This document shows, one piece after another, positions 1 through 5,978 of a stretch of DNA of 36,590 nucleotides. The stretch comes from a virus, in the IMG/VR virus record IMGVR_UViG_3300042291_001101, positions 1 through 36,590 of that record, one strand, 5' to 3'. A program made the translations under genes and the position numbers. A model generated the notes under the pieces. That model did not search any database. It was not told the DNA's origin and saw nothing but the letters and a program-made list of their open reading frames with translations. Position 1 is the stretch's first letter; each line of letters starts with the position of its first letter.

Positions 1-127
1 GGGAAGCAAAGCGGCCGGATGGATCACCGGCACCGGGGCGGCAGCGGGGCGGAAAGCAAGCTTGCCGGGGCTTGCATAATCACCGCGCAAGTTAACGGCG
101 GGGGCTTTTGTGGGGCATAGGTTTTTC
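1..127. repeat. Terminal direct repeat, copy 1 (contig join)
   Basis: The first 127 bases are identical to the last 127 (36464-36590). An exact repeat of 127 bases is what a de Bruijn assembler with k=127 leaves when it closes a circle, so I read this as an assembly overlap showing a circular or circularly permuted molecule, not as a biological terminal repeat. The segment lies in the leader of the gp88-family gene, which starts at 36457 on the minus strand. Confidence 0.93.
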
Positions 128-183
128 GCTTTGACCGGCGGCACGGTTTGCTTTATGGGTTTCATGGGTTTTAGGGGAAGGGG

Positions 184-426
184 TTAAGGGCGGGGTTTGT
201 TTTCAGCGGCGGCAACGGCAAGGGCGGCGGCAAACTCAGTCCAAACGGAAATATGAGCGGCGACTAGATCGGCCCCGCCGGCTTCCCTCATTTCATAAAC
301 GTAAACTTGCGCGGCCCTTTCCATGTCAGCCCCATAAGGCAAGTCACCGGCAAGGGCGGGAAGGTAAACCTCAGCCCCGGTGCAATGTAGGGCATAAGTC
401 AGCGGACGTTCGTTTTTTTGGATCAT
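184..426 (-). CDS. Hypothetical protein, 80 aa
   Basis: Not recognised. The 80-residue product opens MIQKNERPLTYALHCTGAEV and has an alanine-rich C-terminal half; no membrane segment or metal motif is visible. The ATG at 426 follows a pyrimidine-rich stretch (ACCCTTTCCCC) instead of a Shine-Dalgarno sequence, as do several neighbours. It is the last gene before the contig join in the leftward run 1187-948, 922-839, 828-445, 426-184, and 18 bases separate it from the gene upstream. Short spacing and codon use matching its neighbours support a real gene of the same operon as the gp88-family gene across the join. Confidence 0.6.
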   Translation of the reverse strand: MIQKNERPLTYALHCTGAEVYLPALAGDLPYGADMERAAQVYVYEMREAGGADLVAAHISVWTEFAAALAVAAAENKPRP

Positions 427-444
427 GTGTTTTAGGGGAAAGGG

Positions 445-828
445 TTAAAGGGTGGAAAAGGGGTTTTCCTTCTTAAAGTAAAAGTCGGCAACGGCGGCGG
501 GGTTTTCCTTCATGTAGTTATCCACCTGGCCGCGCTCAATTGCATAGGCAATCAAAGTCAGGCGGGCGGCGTCTTCCCATCCCAAGCTGTCAGCGGGGAA
601 GGTTTGACGGAAAGCACGGGCGGCGGCGTTCAACATGGCCGGCGCGTGATCCAGCTCTTTCCAAGTTAGGCAACCGGCGACAAAATCCAAGTTATCCAAA
701 ACGCCGGCGACATTAAGGCCGCGCATCTTGCCGCTTTCAACCTGGCAAGCGGTTGCCGCCAATCCGTCCGCAATTGCGGCGACTTCGGCAAGGTGAGATT
801 GAATGAGAGGGGGAAGCGGGGTTTTCAT
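445..828 (-). CDS. Hypothetical protein, 127 aa
   Basis: Not recognised. The product begins MKTPLPPLIQSHLAEVAAIA; the frame stays open upstream, but this ATG is preferred because the upstream codons are proline/phenylalanine-rich filler and would run past the neighbouring 27-aa gene. The sequence looks helical and soluble: one segment near residues 28-60 (CQVESGKMRGLNVAGVLDNL and following), then an alanine-rich helix. There are no transmembrane segments or catalytic motifs. It lies between a 27-aa membrane peptide gene and an 80-aa gene, with gaps of 10 and 18 bases, consistent with one transcript. Confidence 0.6.
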   Translation of the reverse strand: MKTPLPPLIQSHLAEVAAIADGLAATACQVESGKMRGLNVAGVLDNLDFVAGCLTWKELDHAPAMLNAAARAFRQTFPADSLGWEDAARLTLIAYAIERGQVDNYMKENPAAVADFYFKKENPFSTL

Positions 829-838
829 GTTGGGGAAA

Positions 839-922
839 TTAAAGAGAGAGAAAGGCAACGGCGACAATCCAGGCAATCAAGGTAAGGGCGGCGGCGGTTA
901 GGGCGTCTTTTAGGTTTTGCAT
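839..922 (-). CDS. 27-aa single-span membrane peptide
   Basis: A very short open frame encodes a short N-terminal segment (MQNLKDALTA) followed by about 17 hydrophobic residues (AAALTLIAWIVAVAFLSL) and a stop. This is one transmembrane helix with almost no cytoplasmic part. The ATG at 922 is preceded by CCCTTTCCCTATT, the same pyrimidine-rich leader seen at neighbouring starts, and the frame fills the gap between two neighbours in the same direction. The function is unknown; such micropeptides in phages can act in lysis, superinfection exclusion or host takeover, but nothing here tells which. Confidence 0.5.
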   Translation of the reverse strand: MQNLKDALTAAALTLIAWIVAVAFLSL

Positions 923-947
923 AATAGGGAAAGGGAAGGGTTGCGGT

Positions 948-1187
948 TTACTTGGCACGGGGTGCAAACTTAGCGGCGGCGGAGTTAGCTTGGCGCGTAA
1001 CCTCCGACATGGCGGCACGGGCGTTTTCAAGTTTGCCGTAGGCAATACCGGCAAGGGTCAATGCCGCTTCTTTTGCAACCTCATCCCGGTCGGGGATAGA
1101 GTCGTAATATTTAACAGCTTCGGCATAGGCACGGCTTGCGGCGGCGCGGGTTTTCTTAATGGCCTTAATTTCGGATAGGGTGAACAT
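948..1187 (-). CDS. Hypothetical helical protein, 79 aa
   Basis: Not recognised. The product starts MFTLSEIKAIKKTRAAASRA; an alternative ATG lies three codons upstream (1196). The sequence is mostly alternating charged and alanine residues with regular spacing, suggesting one or two long amphipathic helices or a coiled coil, with a basic C-terminus (KFAPRAK). It is the first gene of the leftward run entering the contig join, and the non-coding G-rich region begins immediately upstream. Any promoter for the operon should lie between about 1200 and 1900. Confidence 0.6.
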   Translation of the reverse strand: MFTLSEIKAIKKTRAAASRAYAEAVKYYDSIPDRDEVAKEAALTLAGIAYGKLENARAAMSEVTRQANSAAAKFAPRAK

Positions 1188-1640
1188 AGGACACATAAAC
1201 AACGGCACCGGCGGCGGCAGGTCAACGGCAAAGGCAAATAATTTGATACATGATTAAAGCCCCGCCGGCGGACGTGATCACCGGCAACGGCAAACCCCGC
1301 GCAAGGGGTTGACCAGGCGGACGGCAACCCCTACCCCATGCCGGCGGCACGGCACCGGCACGGCATGGCCCTACGTCCGGCCCTACATAGGCACGGCGGC
1401 AAGCTGGCCAGGCATAGGCACGGCACGGGGCGGGGCATAGGATCACGGCAAGGCAACGTTGCGCGGACGGCAAAGCGGCAAGGGAAGCACGGCAACCGCA
1501 GGCCGGCACGGGCGGCAAGGGCGGCAACGTCCGCAAGCTGGACACCGGCGGCGGGGCTTGCCGTCAATACGGGGCAACCCTTGAAAACGGGGCAAAGTGG
1601 GGCGTTTTCCCATTCACCCCGCCCTAATCCTAGGTCTCCG
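1188..1640. other. G-rich low-complexity non-coding region
   Basis: No gene is supported in these roughly 450 bases. The plus strand is built from a few recurring words (GGCACGG, GGCGGCAAGG, GGCAACGG, GATCACCGGC, GGGCATAGG) and is clearly richer in G than C. Open frames are present on both strands only because stops are rare; their translations are Cys/Arg/Ala/Pro-rich and look random. The same vocabulary recurs at 34720-35100 on the other side of the island. Confidence 0.6.
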
Positions 1641-1754
1641 ACTCATGTATTGACTCCCCACTAAGAAATCTATTCCCCCGTCCGCCAGCGGGGGGGGCGA
1701 AGCCCCACCGACCCCGTTAAAAACATGGGGGTAAACCAGCGAAAACCATATGTT

Positions 1755-1802
1755 TTGCTACTATGTTGGTCTAGGCAACCACAGTAGCAACCACAGTAGC
1801 AA
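1755..1802. repeat. Tandem 12-mer and overlapping hairpins
   Basis: GCAACCACAGTA is repeated in tandem (1775-1786 and 1787-1798) with a partial third copy (GCAA). TTGCTACT at 1755-1762 is complementary to AGTAGCAA at both 1783-1790 and 1795-1802, so two mutually exclusive hairpins can form. The inner GTTG (1765-1768) also pairs with CAAC (1776-1779). The site could be a protein-binding iteron or an RNA switch in the late leader. Confidence 0.7.
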
Positions 1803-1818
1803 TACATATAGACAATTC

Positions 1819-1863
1819 ATTTACTTTGTATCTCCCTTTACAGGGAGATTAAACAAAGTAAAT
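1819..1863. promoter_or_regulatory. 45-bp near-perfect inverted repeat
   Basis: ATTTACTTTGT (1819-1829) pairs with ACAAAGTAAAT (1853-1863). Inside it, ATCTCCCT (1830-1837) pairs with AGGGAGAT (1842-1849) around a 4-base loop. The 19 bp of stem are interrupted only by a 3-base bulge (1850-1852). No T-run follows on either side, so an intrinsic terminator is unlikely. An operator, origin element or structured mRNA leader fits better. Confidence 0.8.
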
Positions 1864-1880
1864 AATGGCCAAGCCATTAT
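1862..1880. promoter_or_regulatory. Inverted repeat ATAATGGC-CAA-GCCATTAT
   Basis: Perfect 8-bp arms lie around a 3-base spacer, abutting the 45-bp inverted repeat on its right. It may be a second operator half-site pair or a small hairpin. It is part of the run of dyads ending 13 bases before the first late gene. Confidence 0.7.
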
Positions 1881-1908
1881 AGCCTTTACGCCTTTGAGGG
1901 CGTAGGCT
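1881..1908. promoter_or_regulatory. Hairpin in the leader of the first late gene
   Basis: AGCC (1881-1884) and TACGCC (1887-1892) pair with GGCGTA (1899-1904) and GGCT (1905-1908), with a TT bulge and a 6-base loop. The start codon of the first late gene is at 1922, so in a plus-strand transcript this stem would sit just before the ribosome start region. Confidence 0.65.
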
Positions 1909-1921
1909 AAATGTCTGGCCA

Positions 1922-2290
1922 ATGAGCCAACCCTTCCGCCCCTTCCGTCGCCGCGCCGGCCAGGCGATCACCCGTCGTCCCGAGTCGCCTTGGGCGAGGG
2001 CATGGCGTCTTTCGCCCGAGCGGATGCGCGAACACATCAGCCGGCTGAACGAGGCGAGGACGGCCAAGTCGGAGGAAGCCGCCCAGCTTGTCCAGGCGGT
2101 GCTGAACCTGATCCCGACCGACCGGGGTTACCGCGCCCACGAAATCCGTGACCTGTTCGCCGCCGAGTGGGGACGGTGCTACGACGAGCCGCTGACCAAG
2201 AAGGACGCCTGGAACAAGATTCGCAAGGCCATGCGTCACGGGATGCTGGCCCGAGATGACAACGGTTTGATATTTCCACGACACGGGTAG
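1922..2290 (+). CDS. Hypothetical basic protein, 122 aa, first late gene
   Basis: Not recognised. The N-terminus is strongly basic (MSQPFRPFRRRAGQ and following), then comes a helical region. The C-terminal part, about residues 65-118, reads like a small winged-helix or restriction-domain-like fold (TDRGYRAHEIRDLFAAEWG ... KKDAWNKIRKAMRHGM). This suggests nucleic-acid binding, but no named family is assigned. It opens the rightward late run directly after the hairpin series at 1755-1908, so it is a candidate regulator of late genes or a packaging accessory. No Shine-Dalgarno sequence precedes the ATG (GTCTGGCCAATG). Confidence 0.7.
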   Translation: MSQPFRPFRRRAGQAITRRPESPWARAWRLSPERMREHISRLNEARTAKSEEAAQLVQAVLNLIPTDRGYRAHEIRDLFAAEWGRCYDEPLTKKDAWNKIRKAMRHGMLARDDNGLIFPRHG

Positions 2291-2299
2291 CAGATTGAC

Positions 2300-2575
2300 T
2301 TGGCCGATGTCGGGCGTAACCATGACGCCGTGGTACGAAACAACGACATCAGCGGAGACAACTTCCGAGCGGCCTGCGAAACCCTTGTAGCCGACGCCAA
2401 GCACCTGCGACGCATCGGTGGCATGAACATCATCCGGGCCGCGCACATCCATGAGCAGAGCGGTGACGAGGAAGTCTCGCAACTTCTGATCTCCGAGGCG
2501 GCGGTCATGTTATCGGTGGCCAGTCAGATCGAGGACTTGCTCTGTCCTCCCAGCGATCCCGATGCCAATCTATGA
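2300..2575 (+). CDS. Hypothetical protein, 91 aa
   Basis: Not recognised. The frame starts with TTG at 2300, nine bases after the previous stop; no ATG appears until inside the product (MNIIRAAHIHEQSGDEEVSQ), so the true start is uncertain. The sequence is helical, with an acidic patch and the C-terminal segment LISEAAVMLSVASQIEDLLC. Its last codons overlap the next gene by 14 bases, supporting translation in this frame. The role is unknown; it sits between two putative DNA-binding proteins ahead of the terminase genes. Confidence 0.55.
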   Translation: MADVGRNHDAVVRNNDISGDNFRAACETLVADAKHLRRIGGMNIIRAAHIHEQSGDEEVSQLLISEAAVMLSVASQIEDLLCPPSDPDANL

Positions 2576-3104
2576 CGAATACCAAAGGTTCTGGAAACGG
2601 CTCTCCAAAATGGAAAGGGCGGCGTTGGCGGCGTCTGGATTCAATCCTAGCAACCCTGACGATGCCGGGGTTCCCCACGCTCATCGTTACTTCGGAGGCG
2701 AACCCGTCTCTGACCACGAAGACGAAACGAAGAGCGAAGGCTACGACATCAACCAGTTGCAAGCGGTGCAATGGCAGATGCGCGAAAGGACGTACACGGA
2801 GATGAGCGAAAGACTTTTCACGCAGGACATGGTGCTGGACATCCTCCGCAAGGTGATTGCCGTGATTGATATGTCGACCCACGCCGAAGTCCGGCTGCAC
2901 GGGACTTGTATCAAGCTCGCCCTCGGGATGCCCGACCAGCCGACCATGACGGCTCTGGCCAACCAGCACCGCCTGACCCGTGCCGCCATATCCGCTCGGG
3001 TGAAGACCATCCAGCGTAACCTATCCCTTCCGCCGTCGATGTACATGAAGTCCGAATCGGCGTGTAATAAACTTTCCGTGGCGCGTAGGAAGAAACTCCG
3101 ATGA
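2562..3104 (+). CDS. Putative helix-turn-helix protein, 180 aa
   Basis: The product is mostly helical. Near residues 129-152 the segment MTALANQHRLTRAAISARVK has helix-turn-helix spacing (a short helix, a turn around H-R-L-T, then a recognition-like helix), followed by a basic C-terminus (VARRKKLR). This suggests sequence-specific DNA binding. The gene overlaps the 91-aa frame by 14 bases and the next gene by 4 (ATGA). Position just before the terminase pair fits a packaging-site binding partner or a late transcription factor; the latter would be a candidate reader of the 19-bp late motif. The family is not recognised. Confidence 0.7.
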   Translation: MPIYDEYQRFWKRLSKMERAALAASGFNPSNPDDAGVPHAHRYFGGEPVSDHEDETKSEGYDINQLQAVQWQMRERTYTEMSERLFTQDMVLDILRKVIAVIDMSTHAEVRLHGTCIKLALGMPDQPTMTALANQHRLTRAAISARVKTIQRNLSLPPSMYMKSESACNKLSVARRKKLR

Positions 3105-3724
3105 GCGACAAGGTGCGTCCCATCGACCTAGCCGGCCGCTTCGGCGTCACCAAGCAGGCGATCAACAAATTCATCCAGCAAGGGATGCCTCTCGACTCCA
3201 TCGAGGCCGCAGAGTCATGGTACATGGCCCGAGGTGCCGGACGCATGGGTTCATCCGTCCGTCCCGACAAGGACTTCACGGAGACGGTCGAGCGTCAGCG
3301 CGAACTGAAGGCTCTGGCGTATCAGCAGTACCTTGACGACCTCGGCAGCAACTCGCCCGACGCCAGCAAGTCGTATGCGACCTACGACAAACTGGTGAAG
3401 ACCTTGGTGACGCTGGAGAAGGAACTTCAGGCTCGGCAGATCGCCAGCAGGGAGTACATCCGCACCCAGACCGCCATCGAAAGGTTCGGGCGAGTGTTCG
3501 CGCAAGTCCGTGAAGAGGTCACCCAGCTCGGCACGAAACTGGCGTCGAGGGTAAACCCCGACAACCCGGGACGTGCCATGAAGGCCATCGACGACGAGGT
3601 GAAGAAGATGCTTGAGCGTCTGTCCGCCGCCGCCGGCTACGCAGAGCAGGCGGTCGTCAAGGAAGTCGACCCTGAAGAACCCATCGAGGTCGAAGACGAG
3701 GATTCCGTCGACGAAGTCGAATGA
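3101..3724 (+). CDS. Probable terminase small subunit (Nu1-like)
   Basis: Small terminases bind the packaging site and recruit the large subunit. The N-terminus contains a helix-turn-helix (residues about 8-29, IDLAGRFGVTKQAINKFIQQ), typical of Nu1-type proteins. A long helical central region follows (about 60-170), and the tail is very acidic (about 190-207, PEEPIEVEDEDSVDEVE). The gene ends in an ATGA overlap with the large terminase, the usual order. The length of 207 aa fits the family (lambda Nu1 is 181 aa). Assignment rests on position, HTH and coiled-coil character; the sequence itself is diverged. Confidence 0.75.
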   Translation: MSDKVRPIDLAGRFGVTKQAINKFIQQGMPLDSIEAAESWYMARGAGRMGSSVRPDKDFTETVERQRELKALAYQQYLDDLGSNSPDASKSYATYDKLVKTLVTLEKELQARQIASREYIRTQTAIERFGRVFAQVREEVTQLGTKLASRVNPDNPGRAMKAIDDEVKKMLERLSAAAGYAEQAVVKEVDPEEPIEVEDEDSVDEVE

Positions 3725-5586
3725 TCATCGACCCGAAGACAGTCGATACTTTTGAGGCTCACATCCGTGCGATGATGACGCCAGACCCGGAAGGTGATAT
3801 CGTCGCATGGCTTGAAGCCAACGTGCGCGAAGTCCCCGGCTCGCCGCAGCCCGGACCGTTCCGAGTGGAGTCCACGCCGTTCCTCGCTCCGATTCTCCGT
3901 GCCTTGAGCGACCCCGAGATCACCACCGTCGTCGTCTTGGGTGCCGTCCAGATGGGCAAGTCTTCCTTGCTGGAACTGTGGTCGACCTTCATCCCTGCCC
4001 GTTCGCCTGGGCCGACGCTGCTCTTGCAGGACGTCGACGACAACGCCCAAGACTGGCAGAAAGACCGCCTACGTCCGATGTGGGAAGCCACGCCGGCGAC
4101 GCTGGCTAAGATGGAGGACTCCGAACGCAACCAATGGAAGAAGACCCGTTTTGAGCGTAACACCGTTTGGGTGTTGGGTGCGAATAACAAGAAGAACCTC
4201 CAGCGTCGTTCCATCCGATTCCTCGGAGGTGACGAAGTCTGGCTTTGGCCCAAGGGTCACCTGAACGAAGCCTTGGCGCGTCGCACGGCGTTCATCTGGC
4301 AGGGCAAGTCGCTGCTCGTTTCGCAGGGCGGCGTCGAGGGCGACGATATCACCGACCTCTGGAACCAGTCCGACCGCCGGGAGTGGACGTTCAAGTGTAC
4401 GCAATGCGGAACCCGCCAGGCGTGGGAGTGGGAGCAGTTGATTTACCCCGAGGACGCACGGGAGCCGAACGGCTGGAACTTGGACAAGGTCAAGGCCGGC
4501 TGCACCTACGAGTGCAAGTCATGCAAGCACCGCTACCGTGATTCGTTTGAAGTCCGCGCCGAGCTGAACCTGACCGGCGAGTACATCCCGATGAACCAGA
4601 ACGCTCCCAAGGGCGTCGTCGGATTCCATTGGAATTCCCTCTGCGCTCAATGGGGCTTGGACTGGGGCAAACTGGCTGAGATGGCCATTCGTGCGAAGCA
4701 GGCTTTCGAGGAACACGGTGACGATGTCGCTCGTCGGGAATTCAAGCAAAAGCGTCTGGCCCTAAGTTGGTCTGACGATCCTGATGACGGCGGCGGCGAA
4801 GTCATGCCGCAGGGCTACAAGATGCTCGACGCATGGGACGACGAGGCGTTCATGGTCGATAGCAAGCTCGCCGAACCTCCCTTCAAGGACGAGTACAAGA
4901 AGGCCAAGCAGTTCGCCCGCCTTCGCTTCATGGCCGTCGACGTGCAGCGCAAGGGCTTCTACTGGATTGTCCGGGCGTGGGCCTTGGACGGCAAGTCACG
5001 CATGGTGCAATGGGGCTACTGCGACACCGAGGAGGAACTTCGGGAAGCCCAGAAACGTCTGGAGGTCTCCGACTTCTTCGTGTTCGTCGACTCGGGTGAC
5101 GGCCCGAACACCGACACCGTCTACCGTATGTGCGCGAAGTACGCTTGGAACGCCACGAAGGGTTCCGGCCAGAACGAGTTCCCTTGGCGTATCCAGACGC
5201 CCTACGGCATCAAGGTGGCCTACCGCCCTTACGCCCGAGCCAAGGTGATCCAAGTCGGCCAGACCTCATGCAAACTGTACCTGTTTTCCAATCTTTACTT
5301 CAAGGACTCCATCTCCCGCCTTCGCCGCGCAGGCCATCATACCTACCCCGAGGACGCCGGCGACGAGTACCGCAAGCAGATGCAGTCGGAACACCGCACC
5401 CGCCAGGCCAACGGGCAGGCCATCTGGCTTCCCATCGGCGAACGTGCGAACCACCTTTGGGACGCCGAGGTCATCGGCATGGTGCCAGCCCTGATGGCCA
5501 AGCTCATCGGGCGCGGCAAGAACCGCAACGGGAAGCCAGAAGACCGAAAGCCTGACGAAAAGCAGGTCGAGGAAGAAACCGCTTGA
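3721..5586 (+). CDS. terL: Terminase large subunit, lambda gpA family
   Basis: This is the ATP-driven DNA-packaging motor and nuclease. The P-loop GAVQMGKS lies at residues 74-81 and the Walker B segment IRFLGGDEVW at 165-174 (acidic pair D171/E172). A putative zinc-binding pair of knuckles follows (C226xxC229 and C265xxC268). The C-terminal nuclease half carries FMAVDVQRKG (D406) and FVFVDSGDG (D456), as expected for gpA-type RNase H-fold nucleases. The length of 621 aa matches the family (lambda gpA is 641). It overlaps the small terminase by ATGA. gpA-type enzymes are known for cos cutting, so cohesive ends are possible, yet the contig looks circular, which either cos or pac DNA could give. 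Confidence 0.95.
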   Translation: MIIDPKTVDTFEAHIRAMMTPDPEGDIVAWLEANVREVPGSPQPGPFRVESTPFLAPILRALSDPEITTVVVLGAVQMGKSSLLELWSTFIPARSPGPTLLLQDVDDNAQDWQKDRLRPMWEATPATLAKMEDSERNQWKKTRFERNTVWVLGANNKKNLQRRSIRFLGGDEVWLWPKGHLNEALARRTAFIWQGKSLLVSQGGVEGDDITDLWNQSDRREWTFKCTQCGTRQAWEWEQLIYPEDAREPNGWNLDKVKAGCTYECKSCKHRYRDSFEVRAELNLTGEYIPMNQNAPKGVVGFHWNSLCAQWGLDWGKLAEMAIRAKQAFEEHGDDVARREFKQKRLALSWSDDPDDGGGEVMPQGYKMLDAWDDEAFMVDSKLAEPPFKDEYKKAKQFARLRFMAVDVQRKGFYWIVRAWALDGKSRMVQWGYCDTEEELREAQKRLEVSDFFVFVDSGDGPNTDTVYRMCAKYAWNATKGSGQNEFPWRIQTPYGIKVAYRPYARAKVIQVGQTSCKLYLFSNLYFKDSISRLRRAGHHTYPEDAGDEYRKQMQSEHRTRQANGQAIWLPIGERANHLWDAEVIGMVPALMAKLIGRGKNRNGKPEDRKPDEKQVEEETA

Positions 5587-5711
5587 CGACCCTAAGGCTC
5601 ATGGCATGGTTCATGGCAAGCCGGCTGGCTCGACATACATACCACGGGTGGCTCTTGTGGATCGTTCATGGGGTGGGGTCAGCCGGCCCTTTTACACGGG
5701 GCTAAACGCAA
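5587..5711 (+). other. Intergenic gap with CATGG repeats and dyad
   Basis: This is a 125-base gap in an otherwise tightly packed operon. It has four CATGG words (5600, 5605, 5612, 5667). GCCGGCTG (5620-5627) is complementary to CAGCCGGC (5680-5687), which is followed by CCTTTTAC. It may act as a weak terminator or a processing site ahead of the first copy of the late motif. No gene is seen. Confidence 0.5.
5691..5709 (+). promoter_or_regulatory. Late motif copy 1 (most diverged)
   Basis: TTTACA-CGG-GGCTAAACGC has two mismatches to the consensus TTGACANNNGGCTAAACCC. It ends 2 bases before the ATG of the gpW-like gene and comes right after the 125-base gap. Confidence 0.75.
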
Positions 5712-5978
5712 ATGGCACGACCCCAAGGTATCTTCCTTATTTTCGACATTTGCGACATCCTTGAGATCGTCGCCAAGGCGAAGGAACTCCTGAAGCAGGG
5801 TAAGACCATGATGGAATACTCCGATTCCGGCACCAATGTCGTGAAGGAGTTCCCGATGGATATCTCCACCGTCTTGGTGGAATGCCGCTACGCGCTGATG
5901 GTCAAAGACCCCCAGACCTACGGCTCCATCGACCGTGTCCGGGTCATCAATATGCTCAATAATTTCCGAGGACTCTGA
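5712..5978 (+). CDS. Probable gpW-like head-tail connector, 88 aa
   Basis: It lies between large terminase and portal, exactly where lambda W sits. The 88-residue product has a first helix containing ILEIVAKAKELLKQGKTMME, a short strand pair around YSDSGTNVVKEFPMD and a second helix with VECRYALMVKDP. This matches the helix-hairpin-helix layout of gpW, which closes the portal pore after packaging. Identity cannot be judged by eye, so the call rests on order, size and predicted layout. The start is fixed by the late motif, which ends 2 bases upstream. It ends in a TGATG overlap with the portal gene. Confidence 0.65.
   Translation: MARPQGIFLIFDICDILEIVAKAKELLKQGKTMMEYSDSGTNVVKEFPMDISTVLVECRYALMVKDPQTYGSIDRVRVINMLNNFRGL

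Noticed and set aside
1222-1545. Minus-strand frame of 107 codons in the G-rich region
   Set aside because: Cys/Arg/Pro/Ala-rich low-complexity translation, no start context, and competing frames of equal quality on both strands.
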